Below the pieces are notes generated by a model that worked only from the letters and a program-made list of their open reading frames with translations, was not told the DNA's origin and did not search any database. 11,066 nt of DNA from Candidatus Mediterraneibacter colneyensis (GTDB lineage Bacteria > Bacillota > Clostridia > Lachnospirales > Lachnospiraceae): contig DXEY01000089.1 of assembly GCA_019114745.1 (NCBI GenBank), forward strand, positions 1 to 11,066. The letters run 5' to 3'. Position 1 is the first letter of the stretch. Each line of letters opens with the position of its first letter. The translations under genes were made by a program, and so were the position numbers. Below are positions 1 to 6,939 of the stretch, one piece after another.

Positions 1-33
1 TATGTGACAGCGGGAGATATAATCATACCATAA
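1..33 (+). CDS. Possible C-terminal end of an upstream gene (partial)
   Basis: From base 1 the first frame reads ten sense codons, ending in the residues AGDIIIP, and stops with TAA at 31-33. This could be the tail of the gene before the sugar permease. Ten residues are too few to assign a family. Another frame is also open to base 62, and a perfect TATAAT at 18-23 falls inside the stretch, so it could instead be promoter or leader DNA. No convincing gene start with a ribosome binding site is visible on the minus strand here. Confidence is low. Confidence 0.3.
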   Translation, partial: YVTAGDIIIP

Positions 34-202
34 TAATTAACTTATCTAACTTAAGTAATTAAAAAGGAGGGATGCAAACGGGATATTACTGGAGTTGGGT
101 AGGAAATATGAGGGAGTGATCTCTCATATAATGGGATTTTCCCTTACGGAGGGAATGGGGTACAAAACGCAATCAAAAAACTGAGGAAAAAAGGAGTAGA
201 AC
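34..202 (+). other. Leader / intergenic region ahead of the sugar permease
   Basis: This 169-base stretch has no convincing gene. It starts AT-rich (34-65), then holds a Shine-Dalgarno-like AAGGAGG at 64-70 only one base before an ATG at 72, which opens a 15-codon frame ending at 119. A similar GGAGGG before an ATG near 153 opens an 8-codon frame. A different frame is open from 59 to 181 without a well-placed start. A TATAAT lies at 127-132 but has no partner -35 at normal spacing. The true ribosome binding site for the permease is AAGGAG at 191-196. Confidence 0.5.
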
Positions 203-1189
203 ATGGACACACAAAAACAAACAAAAAACAGTGCAGGCGCTGCACTTAAAAACTTCTTTTTGCAGAGTTATTCCAGTGCGATCGTTGCGATCATCGTATT
301 GGTTTTGATCTTTGCCATAGGGACAGATTCATTTCTGACTCAGTACAATCTGTTTAACCTTTCAAGAACGGCCGCGATTTACGCATTCATTGCCGGCGCC
401 CAGCTGCTCGTGGCAGTGATCGGGGGAATGAACCTGGCGGTAGGGGCGGTAGGCGCCCTGTCCTCAATCGTCCTGGGGCTGGCTCTGGAAAACGCCGGAC
501 TCAGCATGCCGGTGGCTGTACTGCTTGCCTTACTGTGCGGCGCGGTGTGCGGACTGATCAATGGTTTTCTTGTTGTAAAACTGAAATTGTCAGGATTTAT
601 CATCACACTGGCAATGAGCTTTATCTATGACGGAATTGCACTGGGAATTTCTCACGGATATCCATATGCAGTGCCGGATTCGCTGGCGTCCCTTGGAAGA
701 ACGAGAATAGGACCGACTTCGCTGCTGTTTATCATTATGCTGGTATTTGTAGTCATCCTGGCGATTTTCTTCCGCAATACAAAATTTGGCAGGGACATCC
801 TGGCGACAGGCGGCAATGAGGCGGCAGCGAAACTGTCCGGTATTAAGACTGATTTTGTAACGATTGCCTGTAACACGCTCTCTTGTATTCTTGCGGCACT
901 GGCGGCAGTTCTCTGGTCAGCGAGAACCGGATCGGCTACATCATCTACAGGCGAGGACTGGATGCTCTATTCATTTGCCATCTGTTCGATCGGCGGTATC
1001 AGCCTGAACGGCGGTAACTTTACTGCGGTTGGATTTTTCTGTGGAGCATGGATCCTGACAATGGTAAGGAACGGACTTACAATGCTCAATGTTGATATCT
1101 ATTATGAGCAGGCGTTCCTGGGAGCGATCATACTGCTGGCGGTTGCGATCGAATCGATCCGTAATGCAGTTGCTTCGAGAATGAGATAA
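203..1189 (+). CDS. Ribose-class (RbsC-like) sugar ABC transporter permease
   Basis: This 328-residue inner-membrane protein would form the channel of a carbohydrate ABC importer of the BPD_transp_2 (RbsC/XylH/AraH) family. Hydrophobic segments lie at about 25-45, 56-95, 102-126, 130-150, 172-190, 218-240, 255-288 and 303-320. Family landmarks are GGMNLAVGAVGALS at 74-87 (usually GGIDLSVGS), TGGNEAAAKLSGI at 202-214, the cytoplasmic loop likely to contact the ATPase, and IGGISLNGG at 263-271. AAGGAG at 191-196 sits six bases before the ATG. Length is normal for the family. The binding-protein gene follows after 31 bases and the ATPase after that, so the protein probably acts as a homodimer with those partners. 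It is the only permease in the window. Substrate cannot be read from the sequence; the neighbouring enzymes point to a rare pentose or hexose. Confidence 0.93.
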   Translation: MDTQKQTKNSAGAALKNFFLQSYSSAIVAIIVLVLIFAIGTDSFLTQYNLFNLSRTAAIYAFIAGAQLLVAVIGGMNLAVGAVGALSSIVLGLALENAGLSMPVAVLLALLCGAVCGLINGFLVVKLKLSGFIITLAMSFIYDGIALGISHGYPYAVPDSLASLGRTRIGPTSLLFIIMLVFVVILAIFFRNTKFGRDILATGGNEAAAKLSGIKTDFVTIACNTLSCILAALAAVLWSARTGSATSSTGEDWMLYSFAICSIGGISLNGGNFTAVGFFCGAWILTMVRNGLTMLNVDIYYEQAFLGAIILLAVAIESIRNAVASRMR

Positions 1190-1220
1190 AGAAATAAACA
1201 TCAAAAATGGAGGAATTGAA

Positions 1221-2351
1221 ATGAACAAAAGAATGAAAAAGTTGTTGGCAGCGGGATTATCACTGACAGTATTATTCTCTCTGATCGGATGCAGTTCGGA
1301 TTCAGGGAGCACCACGGAAGACAGTTCTGAAACAGAGACAGAAGCGTCCGTAAATGTTGACACAAAAGCAGCTATGGCTGACAGCCAGTGGCAGATGGCT
1401 AAAGATCCGTCTGAGTATAAGCTGAGCTGTTACTGGCCGGGGCCGGATACATTTTTTGACAGTTACGTATTAGAAGGCCTGAAAGCATTTGAAGAAGATT
1501 ACGGAGTCACGATAGATTACTCGATCGGTACGGAGTGGACACAGAATGTCGAGAACCAGACAATCGAAGCGAAGCTGGCGGAGGGATATAATCTGTTCTA
1601 TATCTTCGGCGCTGATACAACGGGAGCAAACGCGCTGTATAAGGAAATTTACGACGCCGGCGGAAAAGTTGTGAACTATGCGGGACTTATGGACGATCCT
1701 CAGGAATCGGCATGCACGCTTGCATCGGATGTATACAGCCAGGCGTATAATTCCACAAAAGAGCTGATCTCTCTTATGGGTGAGGAAGGCCAGATCATCA
1801 ATGTGCTGGAGCAGTTGTCAGATGTTAATACACAGCTCAGGCAGCAGGGCGTTGAGGATGCGGTAGCAGAGTATGACAATGTGTCGATCGTACAGACGGT
1901 TGCTGATATTTCCACAGCGGATCAGGGATATGAGAAGATATCAGATGCTATTTCTGCAAACTCCGGTGCGACGGGAATTATTACTACCGGCGGTACAGCT
2001 TCTATCGGTCTTGCGAATGCGCTGACAGATTATTATGGAACAACTCCTGATGCAGAGCATATCTACGCGGCGTCTATGGATCAGTCTGATGAGGTAATGA
2101 CAGCGATCGAAAACGGTTATATTGACTATACAGTTGCTCAGAACGGCTGGGCGATGGGCTATGTATCTCCGCTGATCCTCTGTATGATGGAAGACGGCTG
2201 GGAGCCGAATGAGTTCGGACAGTTCATTGACACAGGATATATCTTCATCAATCAGGAAAACGCTGATTCCTGGCAGACAGATATCGAAGAACAGGCAGTG
2301 GAACTGATCAAAACGCTGGAGACAGACTGGTTCACAGCACCGGAATCATAA
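1221..2351 (+). CDS. Sugar ABC transporter substrate-binding lipoprotein
   Basis: This 376-residue protein is the extracellular solute receptor of the importer. Residues 1-23 form a lipoprotein signal peptide with basic NKRMKK, a hydrophobic core and the lipobox LIGC, so Cys24 should be lipidated and anchor the protein to the membrane. A Ser/Thr/Glu-rich linker covers about 25-48. The rest fits the type I periplasmic-binding fold (Peripla_BP_4, RbsB/XylF class): an early lobe with LEGLKAFEEDYG, then GIITTGGTASIGLANALTDYYG and an IENGYIDYTVAQNGWAMGY stretch typical of the C-terminal lobe and hinge. It is longer than E. coli RbsB because of the lipoprotein linker and insertions. GGAGG at 1209-1213 sits seven bases before the ATG. 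The gene lies between permease and ATPase genes, and a hairpin follows its stop codon, a common arrangement for raising binding-protein output. The ligand is unknown. Confidence 0.93.
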   Translation: MNKRMKKLLAAGLSLTVLFSLIGCSSDSGSTTEDSSETETEASVNVDTKAAMADSQWQMAKDPSEYKLSCYWPGPDTFFDSYVLEGLKAFEEDYGVTIDYSIGTEWTQNVENQTIEAKLAEGYNLFYIFGADTTGANALYKEIYDAGGKVVNYAGLMDDPQESACTLASDVYSQAYNSTKELISLMGEEGQIINVLEQLSDVNTQLRQQGVEDAVAEYDNVSIVQTVADISTADQGYEKISDAISANSGATGIITTGGTASIGLANALTDYYGTTPDAEHIYAASMDQSDEVMTAIENGYIDYTVAQNGWAMGYVSPLILCMMEDGWEPNEFGQFIDTGYIFINQENADSWQTDIEEQAVELIKTLETDWFTAPES

Positions 2352-2367
2352 AGAATATAAGCTGTAA

Positions 2368-2398
2368 GCCACAGAGGGAAACGGCTTCTCTCTGTGGC
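2368..2398 (+). promoter_or_regulatory. Stable hairpin after the binding-protein gene
   Basis: The arms GCCACAGAGGGA (2368-2379) and TCTCTCTGTGGC (2387-2398) pair over 12 bp with one G-U pair around a 7-base loop. The outer nine pairs are perfect. No T-run follows, so it does not look like a full terminator. It begins 16 bases after the binding-protein stop and ends five bases before the GGAGG of the ATPase gene. In ABC operons such hairpins often protect the upstream mRNA from 3' decay or reduce downstream expression; that role is inferred here. Confidence 0.75.
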
Positions 2399-2414
2399 GT
2401 TTGGAGGAAAGAAT

Positions 2415-3929
2415 ATGCTTGAACTGAAAAACATTTCTAAATCTTTCCCCGGTGTAAAGGCTCTTCAAAATATATCCGTAACATTTAAGGAAGGCGAGAT
2501 CAACGCGATCCTTGGAGAAAATGGAGCCGGGAAAAGTACCCTTATGAAAATAATTTGTGGTATCTACACTGCAGACGAGGGCGAGGTAATTCTTGATGGC
2601 GAAGTGCTTCACCTCCACGGATATAACGATGCGATCAAACATCACATCAGTATCGTAAACCAGGAGATCAATCTGATCCCGAACAGCAGTATCGCGGAGA
2701 ACATCTGTCTGGATAAGCTGGAGAGATTTACAAAGGCGGGATTTGTGGACTGGAAAGCTGTAAATGAGACGGCAAAGAAATACATGGACATGGTAGGGCT
2801 CGACATGAATCCCAATATTCCGGTCAGACATCTGAGCGCCGCGCACAAGCAGCAGATCCAGATCGCAAAAGCTCTCAGCTCTGAGTCAAAAGTTCTTATG
2901 CTCGACGAGCCTACCTCTTCCCTGACACAGTACGAAGCGGATATCCTGTTTGATATTATGCGGAAACTGAAAGAACAGGGAGTGGCTCTTATCTTTGTGT
3001 CGCACAAGCTGGAAGAAGTCCAGATGATCTGTGATAAGATCACGGTATTCAGGGACGGATGTCTTGTGGGAACAGAGAAGATTGAAAATGTAGACAGAAA
3101 TAAAATGGTAAAAATGATGATCGGGCGGGAATCCATCCTTGCATACAAAGGCCGTCTGGATGCTGAAAAGAACGAAGTGGCATTAAAAGCGGTCAATATC
3201 AGTTCCAAACTGTATGGTTTCCGCGATCTGAGTTTTGAGGTAAAAAGAGGTGAGATCCTCGGATTTTACGGGCTTGTCGGATCGGGCAGGACAGAGCTTG
3301 TGAGAACGCTGCTCGGCGTAGATCCCAGAGAGAGCGGAGAGGCATATGTATTCGGCAAAAAGGCAAAACTCAAAAATCTGTCGGTTTCGCTCCACAAATA
3401 CAAGATCGGTTACGTAACGGAGAACAGAAAAGAAGAGGGACTCTTCCTTGAGAATACAGTGGCGATGAATATCAGCATGAACTCTCTCGATAAGTTCTAC
3501 ATTTCAAGTAAACTTCCGCTCATCAAGGTAAAAGAAGAAAATAAAAATGCGGAAGCGTATGTCGACAAGCTGGAGATCAAGACGCCGAAGCTCACAACGA
3601 AGGCAGGAAGCCTTTCAGGAGGAAACCAGCAGAAGGTAAGTATCGCAAAATGGCTGTCGGCAGAGTGCGATATTATCATCATCGACGAGCCTACGGTAGG
3701 TGTGGATATCGGAGCCAAGGAGTACATCCATCAGCTGATCTGGGATCTGGCGAAAGTGGAAAACAAAGCGGTAGTGCTTATTTCTTCTGATATGAATGAG
3801 ATCATCTCCCTTGCACGGAGGATCCTTATATTCAAAGACCAGAAGATCGTGGCGGAACTCAAAGGCGAAGAGTTCTTCGCACAGGAGACGTCTGCGATCT
3901 CCGCAAAGATCGGAGAATACTTTATCTGA
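2415..3929 (+). CDS. Ribose-class sugar ABC transporter ATPase (two nucleotide-binding domains)
   Basis: This 504-residue cytoplasmic protein powers the importer and belongs to the RbsA/XylG/MglA family with fused ATPase domains. Domain 1 has Walker A GENGAGKST at 34-42, a divergent signature LSAAHKQQ from 140 and Walker B VLMLDEPTSSL from 160. Domain 2 has the degenerate P-loop GLVGSGRTE from 286, signature LSGGNQQK from 400 and Walker B IIIIDEPTVGVD with Asp424 and Glu425. A normal second P-loop lysine is missing (GSGRT), as is usual in this family, so domain 1 is the likely main hydrolysis site. The ATG at 2415 was chosen because GGAGG at 2403-2407 is seven bases upstream; an in-frame GTG at 2394 lies inside the preceding hairpin. 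The gene is 47 bases ahead of the mutarotase gene and is clearly in the same operon. Confidence 0.95.
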   Translation: MLELKNISKSFPGVKALQNISVTFKEGEINAILGENGAGKSTLMKIICGIYTADEGEVILDGEVLHLHGYNDAIKHHISIVNQEINLIPNSSIAENICLDKLERFTKAGFVDWKAVNETAKKYMDMVGLDMNPNIPVRHLSAAHKQQIQIAKALSSESKVLMLDEPTSSLTQYEADILFDIMRKLKEQGVALIFVSHKLEEVQMICDKITVFRDGCLVGTEKIENVDRNKMVKMMIGRESILAYKGRLDAEKNEVALKAVNISSKLYGFRDLSFEVKRGEILGFYGLVGSGRTELVRTLLGVDPRESGEAYVFGKKAKLKNLSVSLHKYKIGYVTENRKEEGLFLENTVAMNISMNSLDKFYISSKLPLIKVKEENKNAEAYVDKLEIKTPKLTTKAGSLSGGNQQKVSIAKWLSAECDIIIIDEPTVGVDIGAKEYIHQLIWDLAKVENKAVVLISSDMNEIISLARRILIFKDQKIVAELKGEEFFAQETSAISAKIGEYFI

Positions 3930-3976
3930 TTTATAAAAGACATGATACGGGAATACACAGGAAAGCAGGTGGTATT

Positions 3977-4297
3977 ATGATGCGTTGCGGCGAGGTAATA
4001 AAAGTAAAGCCGGAAAAATATGAGGAGTACAGAAGACTCCACGACAATGTATGGCCGGGGATCGTAGAGAAGATCCATGCGGCAGGAATGCAGAATTTCA
4101 CGATCTTTTACAGGGACGGATACCTGTTTAAGTATTTTGAATATGTCGGCGACGACTATGAGGCTGACATGGCAAAACTGGCGGCGGATGAAGAGAACAT
4201 TGAGTGGCTTACCCACACGGATCCGTGCCAGGAGCCGGTAGACAGCGCGGAAGAAGGCGTATGGTGGGCGCCGATGGAGAATATATTTCATATTTAG
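3977..4297 (+). CDS. L-rhamnose mutarotase-family protein (RhaM/RhaU, DUF718)
   Basis: This 106-residue cytoplasmic protein matches the family that interconverts the alpha and beta pyranose anomers of L-rhamnose and related sugars. The N-terminal stretch VKPEKYEEYRRLHDNVWPGI carries Tyr18, His22 and Trp26 at the same positions as E. coli RhaM (YiiL), with Tyr18 and His22 in the active-site region. The C-terminal part has the WLTHTDPCQ segment and ends in WAPMENIFHI, as in the family. Length is normal. Two ATG codons stand in tandem (3977 and 3980). The upstream AGGTGG at 3967-3972 is a weak site and is better spaced (seven bases) for the second, so the true start may be 3980. No rhamnose isomerase, kinase or aldolase is present in the window, so L-rhamnose is not the obvious substrate. 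The adjacent isomerase gene suggests that it prepares the right anomer of that enzyme's aldose. Confidence 0.88.
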   Translation: MMRCGEVIKVKPEKYEEYRRLHDNVWPGIVEKIHAAGMQNFTIFYRDGYLFKYFEYVGDDYEADMAKLAADEENIEWLTHTDPCQEPVDSAEEGVWWAPMENIFHI

Positions 4298-4318
4298 TAA
4301 GTCTGGAGGAAAACAGAA

Positions 4319-5008
4319 ATGAAAAGATCAGAAATTAATGCGGCGATCCGGTGGGCGATCGGCCTGCTGGATAAAAATAATATCAAACTGCCCCGTTTTG
4401 CTTACTGGACGATGGATGAGTGGGAAGCAAACCGGGACAATATTGACACGATCCGCGAAGTAATGATGGGATGGGACATTACAGATTATGGCAGCGGCGA
4501 CTTCGACAAGATCGGATCAGTGCTCTTTACCGTCAGAAACGGCAAACTGGGAAAACCGGATGTGGGATCCCCGTATGCGGAAAAATATCTTCTCTTTAAG
4601 GACGGGCAGAGACTCCCGATCCATTACCATGCGATGAAAACGGAAGATATCATCAACCGCGGTGAGGGTGAGATGGCGGTGAAGTTTTACCGCTCCCTGC
4701 CGGATGGAAGCGTGGACTATGAGAGCGATGTAGAGTATTACAGCGACGGGATCCTCTGTAAAGCCAAGGCAGGCGAGGAAGTGATCATTACACGTGGAAA
4801 CAGCATCCGCCTTGTACCGTATGTCAACCATACATTCGGCGCAAAAGCAGGATCCGGCCCGTTGATCGCGGGTGAAGTCTCAAAAGTAAACGATGACAAC
4901 ACGGACAATTATTTCGCGGAGCCGACAGCGCGGTTTGCCGATATCGAGGAAGATGAACCGATCCTCCATCCGCTCTGTAATGAATATGAAAAACTATTCC
5001 CGCGGTAA
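4319..5008 (+). CDS. D-lyxose isomerase-family cupin sugar isomerase
   Basis: This 229-residue enzyme matches the D-lyxose ketol-isomerase family (COG3822), whose characterised members interconvert D-lyxose and D-xylulose and often act on D-mannose/D-fructose as well. The cupin metal site is visible: His102, His104 and Glu109 in PIHYHAMKTEDIINRGEGE, plus His171 in YVNHTFG. These fit the usual three-His/one-Glu Mn(II) site and match the E. coli O157 enzyme with about one residue offset. The N-terminal INAAIRWAIGLLDKNNIKLPRFAYW segment is also typical. Length equals the 227-residue class rather than the shorter YdaE type. GGAGG at 4305-4309 precedes the ATG by nine bases. It sits 21 bases after the mutarotase gene and 24 bases before the 3-epimerase gene. 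The family is promiscuous, so the natural substrate remains open (D-lyxose, D-mannose or L-ribose). Confidence 0.9.
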   Translation: MKRSEINAAIRWAIGLLDKNNIKLPRFAYWTMDEWEANRDNIDTIREVMMGWDITDYGSGDFDKIGSVLFTVRNGKLGKPDVGSPYAEKYLLFKDGQRLPIHYHAMKTEDIINRGEGEMAVKFYRSLPDGSVDYESDVEYYSDGILCKAKAGEEVIITRGNSIRLVPYVNHTFGAKAGSGPLIAGEVSKVNDDNTDNYFAEPTARFADIEEDEPILHPLCNEYEKLFPR

Positions 5009-5032
5009 GAACAAAAGAAAGGAACAGATCAT

Positions 5033-5923
5033 ATGAACAAACTTGGTATATTTGTGAATTTCTGGGAGAAAAACTGGGCCTGTGATCTGGGGAAATATAT
5101 CAGGAAAGCCGGAAAGATCGGATATGATATCCTGGAATTTCAGGCACAGGCGCTCCTTGAGATGGACAAGGCGAAAATGGACGAACTAAAGAAGATATCT
5201 GCCGATGAGAATGTGGAGCTGACCTACAGCCTGGGACTCGATCCCCGGTATGATGTGTCGAGCGCAGATGAGAGTACCCGTCTCGGCGGCATTGAGTATC
5301 TGAAAAATATCGTAGAGCGGGTCGGCTATATGGACGGAAGGATCATATCCGGAGTGAGCTATGCGGGCTGGGGATGTGTCCCGAAGGAAGATCTCTCAGG
5401 TGATAAAAGCGCGATTGTGTCCCGCTCGGTGGATTCTATGAAAAAGATCGCAAAGACGGCTGCTGACTACGGAGTGACATACTGTGTGGAAGTAGTAAAC
5501 CGCTACGAGGGATGCGTGCTGAACACAGCGGCTGAGGCAGTGGACTATGTGGATGCGGTCGGCGCGGATAATGTCGGCATTCTGCTGGATACCTACCACA
5601 TGAATATTGAGGAGGACAGTTTCTCTGACGCGATCCATACAGCCGGCGATAAACTGAAAGGAGTCCATTTCGGGGACAACAACAGAAGATGCCCGGGAAG
5701 AGGACATATCGACTTTGATGAAATCGCGGCGGCGCTGAAAGATATCGGTTATAAAGACCAGATTGTTTCCGAGCTGTTTGTGGCAAAGGGCGGAGAAGTC
5801 GGAAGAGATATTTGCGTGTGGAGAAATCTGGAAAAAGACGTAAGCGAGAACTGTCTGGATGCAGAAGCGGCGCATATGCTCGAATTTGAGAGAGAACTTC
5901 TGGCAAGGCACGGGATGGCATAG
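5033..5923 (+). CDS. Ketose 3-epimerase (D-tagatose / D-psicose 3-epimerase family)
   Basis: This 296-residue TIM-barrel enzyme of the AP_endonuc_2 superfamily is predicted to invert C3 of free ketoses such as D-fructose/D-allulose, D-xylulose/D-ribulose or L-ribulose/L-xylulose. Four metal ligands are visible: Glu153 (CVEVVNR), Asp186 (LLDTYHMNIEED), His212 (VHFGDNNRR) and Glu247 (VSELFV). Their spacing matches Agrobacterium tumefaciens D-psicose 3-epimerase (150, 183, 209, 244) with a constant offset of three; Glu153 and Glu247 are the catalytic pair. The PGRGHIDF stretch at 221-228 is typical. The substrate pocket differs from clostridial D-psicose 3-epimerases around residues 106-115 (SGVSYAGWGC), so specificity may differ. 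The start has a weak AAAGGAA site. It is the last gene of the operon; a terminator follows 43 bases after the stop. Confidence 0.88.
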   Translation: MNKLGIFVNFWEKNWACDLGKYIRKAGKIGYDILEFQAQALLEMDKAKMDELKKISADENVELTYSLGLDPRYDVSSADESTRLGGIEYLKNIVERVGYMDGRIISGVSYAGWGCVPKEDLSGDKSAIVSRSVDSMKKIAKTAADYGVTYCVEVVNRYEGCVLNTAAEAVDYVDAVGADNVGILLDTYHMNIEEDSFSDAIHTAGDKLKGVHFGDNNRRCPGRGHIDFDEIAAALKDIGYKDQIVSELFVAKGGEVGRDICVWRNLEKDVSENCLDAEAAHMLEFERELLARHGMA

Positions 5924-5966
5924 GAAGACAAGCCGGCATAACGTCTGAATTACATAATGAAAAGAG

Positions 5967-6011
5967 AACCGTTCTGTTTCCGGGGCGCCCGGGAGCGGGA
6001 CGGTTTTTCTT
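5967..6011 (+). terminator. Rho-independent terminator of the sugar operon
   Basis: Arms AACCGTTCTGTTTCC (5967-5981) and GGGAGCGGGACGGTT (5991-6005) pair over 15 bp with several G-U pairs around a GC-rich 9-base loop. The T-rich tail TTTTTCTT (6004-6011) follows directly. A-rich bases before the left arm could extend the stem, and a weaker minus-strand terminator is possible. It lies 43 bases after the epimerase stop and separates the sugar operon from the housekeeping genes. Confidence 0.9.
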
Positions 6012-6036
6012 GTAAAGGAAAGATATCTGTGATAAT
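6010..6036 (+). promoter_or_regulatory. Possible promoter for the S1-domain gene
   Basis: TTGTAA at 6010-6015 and GATAAT at 6031-6036 are 15 bases apart, and the -10 is preceded by an extended TG at 6028-6029. The spacing is short, but the extended -10 could compensate. It starts right after the terminator, where a new transcript would be expected. A perfect TATAAT at 6064-6069 is too close to the ribosome binding site to be the main promoter. Confidence 0.35.
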
Positions 6037-6085
6037 CTAAGCGTTAAGGATGAACATTCTTTCTATAATAAAAGGAGAAAACAGC

Positions 6086-6931
6086 ATGATGAAATTAGGG
6101 GAAAAACAGATCCTGACGGTTGTGAAAAAGGTTGATTTCGGCGTATATCTCGGGAGTGATGAGGAGCGTGTTCTTCTTCCGAAAAAGCAGGTGCCTGAAG
6201 GGCTGGAGCCCGGGGATCCGGTGGAGGTGTTCCTCTACAAAGATTCTTCGGACCGCCTGATCGCGACAATCAATGAACCGAAGATTACAATGGGGAAGCT
6301 TGCGGTGCTTGAAGTGGCAGACGTGGGCAGGATCGGCGCTTTCCTCGACTGGGGACTGGAGAAAGACCTCCTGCTTCCTTTCAGGGAGCAGACGGTGAAA
6401 GTGGAAAAAAAGGACAGGTGTCTGGTGGGGCTGTATGTGGATAAGAGCGGCAGGCTCTGCGCGACTATGAAAGTATACCCCATGCTGCGCACAGATTCCC
6501 CGTACCAGAAAGACGATGTCGTCAAAGGGACGGTCTATGGGGTGAGCCGGGAGTACGGCGTATTTGTCGCGGTGGACAATCAATATTCGGCTCTGATCCC
6601 CAGAAAAGACGTCTACGGGAAAATGACGATCGGGCAGAGCGTGGAGGCGCGGGTCACTGCGGTCAAAGCGGACGGAAAACTGGATCTGAGCATAAAACAT
6701 AAGATCCCGGAGCAGATGGACGAGGACGCCCGGAAGATCATGGAGCGCATCGGGAGCAGCGGCGGAGAGCTCCTGTTTACCGATAAGGCGGATCCGGAGC
6801 TTATCCGCGCGGAATTTGGAATGAGCAAGGCTGCGTTTAAGCGTGCAGTCGGGAAACTGCTCAAAGAGCGGAAGATAAAAATAGATGAAGATCAGGGAAA
6901 AATCTTGCAATTCGATGCAAATCGGTTATAA
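6086..6931 (+). CDS. cvfB: CvfB/YitL-like S1-domain RNA-binding protein
   Basis: This 281-residue protein matches the CvfB/YitL family (COG2996). Family members bind RNA; the Staphylococcus aureus homologue is a virulence regulator. Three S1-like beta-barrel domains are seen at about 6-62 (ILTVVKKVDFGVYLG), 70-130 (EVADVGRIGAFLDWG, with LLLPFREQ) and 140-206 (VKGTVYGVSREYGVFVAV, with SALIPRKD). A winged helix follows at about 212-277 (FGMSKAAFKRAVGKLLKERKI). The order and length are normal. AAAGGAG at 6071-6077 lies eight bases before the first of two tandem ATGs (6086, 6089). An in-frame ATG at 6050 lies before this site and is unlikely. The neighbouring HPr-like, dnaE and pfkA genes run the same way. 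The RNA target is unknown. Confidence 0.87.
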   Translation: MMKLGEKQILTVVKKVDFGVYLGSDEERVLLPKKQVPEGLEPGDPVEVFLYKDSSDRLIATINEPKITMGKLAVLEVADVGRIGAFLDWGLEKDLLLPFREQTVKVEKKDRCLVGLYVDKSGRLCATMKVYPMLRTDSPYQKDDVVKGTVYGVSREYGVFVAVDNQYSALIPRKDVYGKMTIGQSVEARVTAVKADGKLDLSIKHKIPEQMDEDARKIMERIGSSGGELLFTDKADPELIRAEFGMSKAAFKRAVGKLLKERKIKIDEDQGKILQFDANRL

Positions 6932-6939
6932 TATTCATT

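Noticed and set aside
72..88. Possible catabolite (cre) site beginning ATGCAAACG
   Set aside because: The left half fits the cre consensus but the right half has three mismatches at key positions.
127..132. Perfect TATAAT as a permease promoter
   Set aside because: No -35-like element lies 15-19 bases upstream and no extended TG is present; the nearest TTGGGT is 26 bases away.
2394..2414. Upstream GTG start for the ATPase
   Set aside because: It falls inside the right arm of the hairpin and before the GGAGG; the ATG at 2415 fits the family start.
6050..6085. Upstream ATG start for the CvfB-like gene
   Set aside because: It precedes the strong AAAGGAG at 6071-6077, and the extra residues are not family-like.
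6095..6910. A 271-codon minus-strand open frame opposite the S1-domain gene
   Set aside because: The opposite strand encodes a recognised three-S1 protein, while this translation is rich in His, Arg and Pro and matches nothing I know.
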